Assembly: GCA_015956445.1 (NCBI GenBank)
Contig: WIUZ02000009.1
Coordinates: forward strand, 806,001-870,000
Origin: Thelephora terrestris
Taxonomy: Eukaryota; Basidiomycota; Agaricomycetes; Thelephorales; Thelephoraceae
Direction of reading: 5' to 3'
DNA length: 64,000 nucleotides
The position numbers and the translations under genes are program-made. The notes below the pieces were generated by a model, which searched no databases, was not told the DNA's origin, and worked only from the letters and a program-made list of their open reading frames with translations. Positions within the stretch are counted from its first letter, which is position 1. Every line of letters begins with the position of its first letter. Positions 60,172-64,000 of this stretch are shown in pieces.

Positions 60172-62002
60172 CTACGCTTTGTTCGTCTTTGCTCCTCCTG
60201 CCTTTTTTGTACCCCCGCCGGCATTCCTAGTCATCCTCCTCGTGTTGGCCTGCACAGCAGCTCCATCGTTGCCTTTCTTGGATGATTTTTTCTTGGCCGC
60301 AGTGGGTTTGCCGGCGGGTTTGCCTTTGCTATCGGAGGTGGCGAAGGGCTCATCTGTGTTGGTGAATGGTGGGGTACTTGGGGCATTGGGGTTGGGAGGC
60401 AGGGTGGATGGTCCAACATCGGTAGGGACTGAGAGGGAGGGGGGCAGGATGGGGTTGGTGGTTGGCTCAGTCTGTGCGCTTTCCGTACTATCATCTAGAT
60501 CTTGGGAGCAATCAGATATTGTGGAATAATAGTTGATGAGAACATACCAATGGTGACCTCATTCTGGAATGCAAGACAGAACTCGTCTTCCTCGTCAATC
60601 ACTACCTGAGCTCCTGCAGACGACGGTTCGTTCGGCGAGTGGATGTGGAAAAGTTCCGTGTTGAGTCGTGTGATCAGTTGCACCATCCGTGGTGTGTCAA
60701 TGTTCTTGATGATGAGCCGCTTGTATTGTTTGAAGCGATCACAGTAGTTGATCTTGGAGATGGCACCCTTCTCCGAGAAGAGTTGGTCCGGCGATATGAT
60801 GAACTGGGCCTGAATGAGGGAAGTAAGTTTGGTGGAATTGGGGAAGGGGATGGGCGACTCACGATGACAGCTGCCATAGTGATACACCCGGGGGTGACAG
60901 TCTTCAATTCCCAAGTGCGGGCACTTCCTTTGGGACCAGACCTCTGATTCTCTGTAGTGGAGCCAATGGTGGTTGGCCCATAAAGGACCGCCTTCAATAT
61001 CTGCCAGGCATTGTGAGGAAGGGTGAGAGGCTTGGACAGGTGAGACGGACTCACGTTCAAGATTGCGACACTCCCAAACAGCCCTCTGTTGTCGACTTCA
61101 TAGTTTTTGAACAGGATGCAGGGGTACGTGGCATAGGTTTCATCTGGGTTCTTTGGACTCTTCAGCAGGTTGGCGAACACCGGGACCGTAGAGCGGTTGT
61201 AACATTTGGCGTACATCTCGACGTCGGTAACTGAACGGATGGCAAATATCCTGGAGGCTTTCTTTCGCACGGTATCAATGAGAGCAGTTCGTGCACTTTT
61301 AGCACCCATCATAAACTGTGGATAATGAGTGAGAGATTCTTGATCAGGATGTAATTCAATGCACGTACCTCGTTGGCGAATAGCACCGAGTGCTCAATCA
61401 GCTCGTGGTAACGTTCTGGAAGGAGTTCGTACAACTCGGCGACACTCCCTTCATTCCATGCGGCGTCACTTGCGCACCGGCCAGAATGCCATGGACCCAA
61501 TGATTTGAGGTGTGGTGGGTAGGGCAGTCTCAGGACTGACTCCTTGGGCCACAGGTCGGATAGAAGCACGAACCGTTTCCCAGCAGAGCGGTACCCACGG
61601 ACCGTCGCATCATCTTCTTGGTGAGTGGTGAGGGAAACGGATGAGGCCGTACTGCAAGGTCGGCTGTCCTTCGCTGGACGCGTGCTCTTCAGAGCCCTGT
61701 TCTTGGCTCTCAACTTGGAAGCCTCACGCTGCAGGTCCTGAGGGGCGTCAGTACTGGGGTACAGGGTGCAGCACATCTGCACTTACCCTAAGGTGATCCT
61801 CCAGCGAACGAGGGGTGTCCGGCTCCTCAGAGCTAGAGTTGTCGTTGTAGTGTTGCTCCGAAAGGGGGGTTGGCATGGGTTTGTTGGAGATCGGAGTGGC
61901 CAGGGGGTTTAAATAGAGGTGACCGTGCTCGTTTGCCCCCACGCATCGGAACACCGAGTGCGTGAAAGCTCCGGTGGTGGTTCCAGCAGCATTTGGGCAC
62001 AT
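60172..62002 (-). CDS. Basidiomycete-specific protein, distantly DUF6532-like, likely element-associated
   Basis: Exons (minus): 62002-61787, 61737-61369, 61315-61055, 61000-60863, 60809-60548, 60500-60172; introns 49, 53, 54, 53 and 47 nt; 524 aa. The order is: a polar N-terminus; a short basic coiled-coil-like part (DLQREASKLRAKNRALKS); the conserved region with SDLWPKESVLRLPYPPHLKS, AELYELLPERYHELIEHSVL, MMGAKSARTALIDTVRKKAS, FGSVAILNILKAVLYGPTTI, VTPGCITMAAVIAQFIISPD, INYCDRFKQYKRLIIKN and QLITRLNTELF; then a Pro/Ser-rich and finally Lys-rich tail (AAKKKSSKKGNDGAAVQANT, RRMTRNAGG). The pattern of an Ala/Arg helix, L-x-SP near the end and a Y-x3-F-x2-Y motif recalls DUF6532-type proteins that are multicopy in mushroom genomes. 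Function unknown. The basic tail would suit a nuclear protein. Confidence 0.7.
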
Positions 62003-62726
62003 ACTGGGAGGTTTTGAAAAAGCCCCACCTAATAGGGGTCTCGCAACACCAAAATGGGGTGCGTTTCGCTGGGCGGGGGGTGTGCTTGATAGTCGAGGTG
62101 ACGAGGGTACCTAAACGAAAGGGAATTTGTCAGTCTGCAAAGTGCGTTGCATGGAAGGTGCCTTAGCAGGCATGTTGGATACAGAGGGGGGGTACTTACG
62201 AGCAGGAACGACCCAGACTCCAGGCGTGTGGTGCTTCGTGGTGGAGGGATCAAAGGCAAGGGAAGGAATAAGCGAAGGCCAGCAGGTGATGGGTGTTTGA
62301 GTGAGGTGGCACGCAGCCGACACGGACTCCAGGATGAGAGACGAGGGAAGGGATGAGCGGGGGTCAGCAAGTGATTGGGGTTTGAGCTAAGTGACACGTA
62401 GCCGAATCGGAACTCAAGTACTCGGCGTGCGTGACCGTGGACTTCGCATCGATCAGCAACTCATTCAAGCTTTCGAAAGCAACCTCCATCGACCCTCCTG
62501 CCACCACCACCACCACCCCATCTCTTTTTCAACAGAGATTCCCCTCACAGGCTCAACACAAACCTCCATGATGGAGGGGGGTATGGACTTAGCAAGAAAA
62601 ATGATTCCTTCGTACACCCAGGTCTTAGGTTTGCGGCGTCGGGACACTTGCTGACGAACAACTCCCTCTAGCCACGTCCAATCCGATTTCAAGATTTCCC
62701 TCCTTCTCCCATCGACTCAATCTAAC
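62003..62726. other. Upstream region between divergent gene and cyclin fragment
   Basis: Pro/Ser-biased frames on the minus strand (62397-62029) look like leader sequence, not a domain. A CAC/ACC run (CCACCACCACCACCACCCCA) stands at 62501-62520. No gene supported. Confidence 0.4.
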
Positions 62727-63412
62727 GCATTGCCGCGTCCTGTTTCGCCATCGCCCGCCTTATCCCAACCATTTTCTACCATCCTGCACCTCCCGATCAA
62801 CCTCGACGACAACCAATCGTTCCTGCATCCTTCCGCCAGTGCTCAGGGCAATCTCGCATTCCCTCATCAGCCCTCACCTTACCTCGGAATCACCACCCCT
62901 GGCGAAGAGGCCGCTATTCGGCTCAGGTCAGCCAAGGCTGAACGCCTCCAGCTTAAGTCCGCAAGCCCCTTGCTTGCGGCGTTGGTGTTCCTTTTGTCAG
63001 GTCGCCCGGTGTTGAACACGACTATGACGCGACAGCCGCCGATCTTCTGTCGATGGGTCCTTCCCCTGGAAACATCTTACACCTTTGCAACCTCGTCCTG
63101 ACCGATCGCCCACCCATCACCGCACGCGGTTCCTCCGGACACCACCTCTTCATTTCCGCCTTGAAGACAGAGCGTGAGATGTGCTCCTACTTGGAGTGGC
63201 AGCTCAACATTGAGCCCAGTGTGCTCAAGGACTTTGACTCGAGGGACTTCAAGGGTCCTGGTCCCAACCCGTCGCAATATACGCTACCCACACCCTCGTC
63301 TGGACCGTTTGCCCATCCGAAACCAAGCACAAAAAACAATCCAACGGCTATCCCATCTTTTGGCCCCGGCGCGCCTCCATCCCCACCATTGACCACCTCT
63401 TTGACGCCATAA
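62727..63412 (+). pseudogene. Truncated cyclin (PCL/Pho80-like) copy
   Basis: The second half, in the frame ending at 63412, reads LVLTDRPPITARGSSGHHLF, ISALKTEREMCSYLEWQLNI, EPSVLKDFDSRDFKGPGPNP, SQYTLPTPSSGPF. In intact mushroom cyclins ARGSSGH-x-LFISA is followed by about 40 residues of the cyclin box (the part with LASKVICDDTYSNKSW) before EREMCSYLEWQLN. Here the two parts are joined directly, so the centre of the box is missing. The preceding 120 codons (HQPSPYLGITTPGEEAAIRL, RSAKAERLQLKSASPLLAAL) are in another frame and end in a stop near 63101. No intact start is seen. A broken duplicate, perhaps carried here by a mobile element. Confidence 0.65.
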
Positions 63413-64000
63413 CAGTGTTAGATATTTCAAGTTCATTTTCGACCGTTAAAAAGACTGATACCATTGTTCCCACGTATGTTACTTCCGACATATCTTCTGA
63501 TCATAGGACACTCTTTTTCGTAGCTACCCGCTTCCATTTCTGTGTTGGTCCGCTAAGTTTTTAGCTCGCGTTTCCGTTCGCTTTACCCTCAGTGTTTGCT
63601 TTTCTTACCCACGCACTGAGATAGCTACTCGTCTACTTTAGACGAACTCCGTACGCTACCTTTGCTGGCTCACAAACGGTTGAGGAGAACTTCCTCTGAT
63701 TCTAACCCAGCCCAACAGGGACCTCCGCAGCTCCTCTGCACTCCTCCCTCGGCATTTGGGACACTCGACAGGGTCCATTGGGGTGAGCGAAGGGCGGGGA
63801 GATGTAAAGATTATCTCTAGATAATCAGTTATATATTATTGGCCCAAATAAATATTTCGATCTTTATTCCGACGGCAATAATAATTGACTGCCGGCAATT
63901 GGAATCTCCTGGACGATTATGACTGCAACCGGGGGATAAGCATTTAATTTTGATGGCATTTTTAATCGGTAAGAACATAATTATCACCATATCTAATTAT
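63413..64000. other. Intergenic right edge, AT-rich at the end
   Basis: No gene supported. From about 63800 AT-rich sequence with TTATTGG and AATAATAATTG words resembles that at 59.8-60.1 kb, so the 60-64 kb block may be bounded on both sides by similar AT-rich DNA. Confidence 0.4.

Noticed and set aside
60940-60960. Sequence like TTCTCTGTAGTGG as a possible right CACTA end of the transposon
   Set aside because: It lies inside a conserved coding exon of the 60-62 kb gene and does not extend the match to the left end at 49621.

Overview
This window is nuclear DNA of a filamentous basidiomycete, most likely an Agaricomycete. The genes are compact and split by many 45-75 nt GT-AG introns. Several gene families are ones I know mainly from this group: DUF6533-type seven-helix proteins, DUF6698 proteins and Plavaka-type transposases. 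I built all gene models by hand from splice signals and reading frame. In every model listed with an exon list the phases add up to an open frame. No homology search was possible.

Layout, left: 1-5.7 kb holds a secreted berberine-bridge-type FAD oxidase (5' part, running off the left edge), a SnoaL/NTF2-fold small protein and a methyltransferase of the kind found in fungal natural-product clusters; the three may form a small biosynthetic group. After a gene-poor stretch come housekeeping genes: coatomer zeta (8.1-8.9 kb), a four-RRM Nrd1-like RNA-binding protein (10.4-12.7 kb, minus), a phosphatase-like protein without a recognisable active-site loop (13.8 kb), a single-pass Ser/Thr-rich membrane protein (15.1-17.1 kb), a small secreted or membrane protein (18.4-18.8 kb), an F-box protein (19.3-21.1 kb) and a two-domain cysteine-rich secreted protein (21.7-22.6 kb).

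Middle: 23.1-26.3 kb is a D-lactate dehydrogenase gene whose penultimate coding exon is split by a 0.9 kb DNA transposon derivative flanked by a direct repeat of up to 10 bp. Then follow an F-box protein and, divergently, a Golgi-type PMR1/SPCA Ca2+/Mn2+ ATPase (29.2-32.9 kb), a DUF6533 seven-helix protein, a peroxiredoxin-like-2 protein with a 17-nt exon, and a C2H2 zinc-finger factor (40.1-41.3 kb). The stretches 36.3-40.1 and 41.4-46.6 kb are almost devoid of recognisable coding sequence. An old, strongly diverged satellite array lies at about 46.8-47.7 kb.

Right: 49.6-63.4 kb is mobile-element territory. A Plavaka-type transposase gene (1,291 codons, nine exons, apparently whole) is transcribed divergently from a DUF6698 gene. 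One small intron of the transposase carries a 1.2 kb nearly perfect palindrome with CACTG ends and a 3-bp target duplication. Beyond lie a 20-bp minisatellite, a second basidiomycete-specific gene that looks element-associated, a truncated cyclin copy and AT-rich DNA to the right edge.
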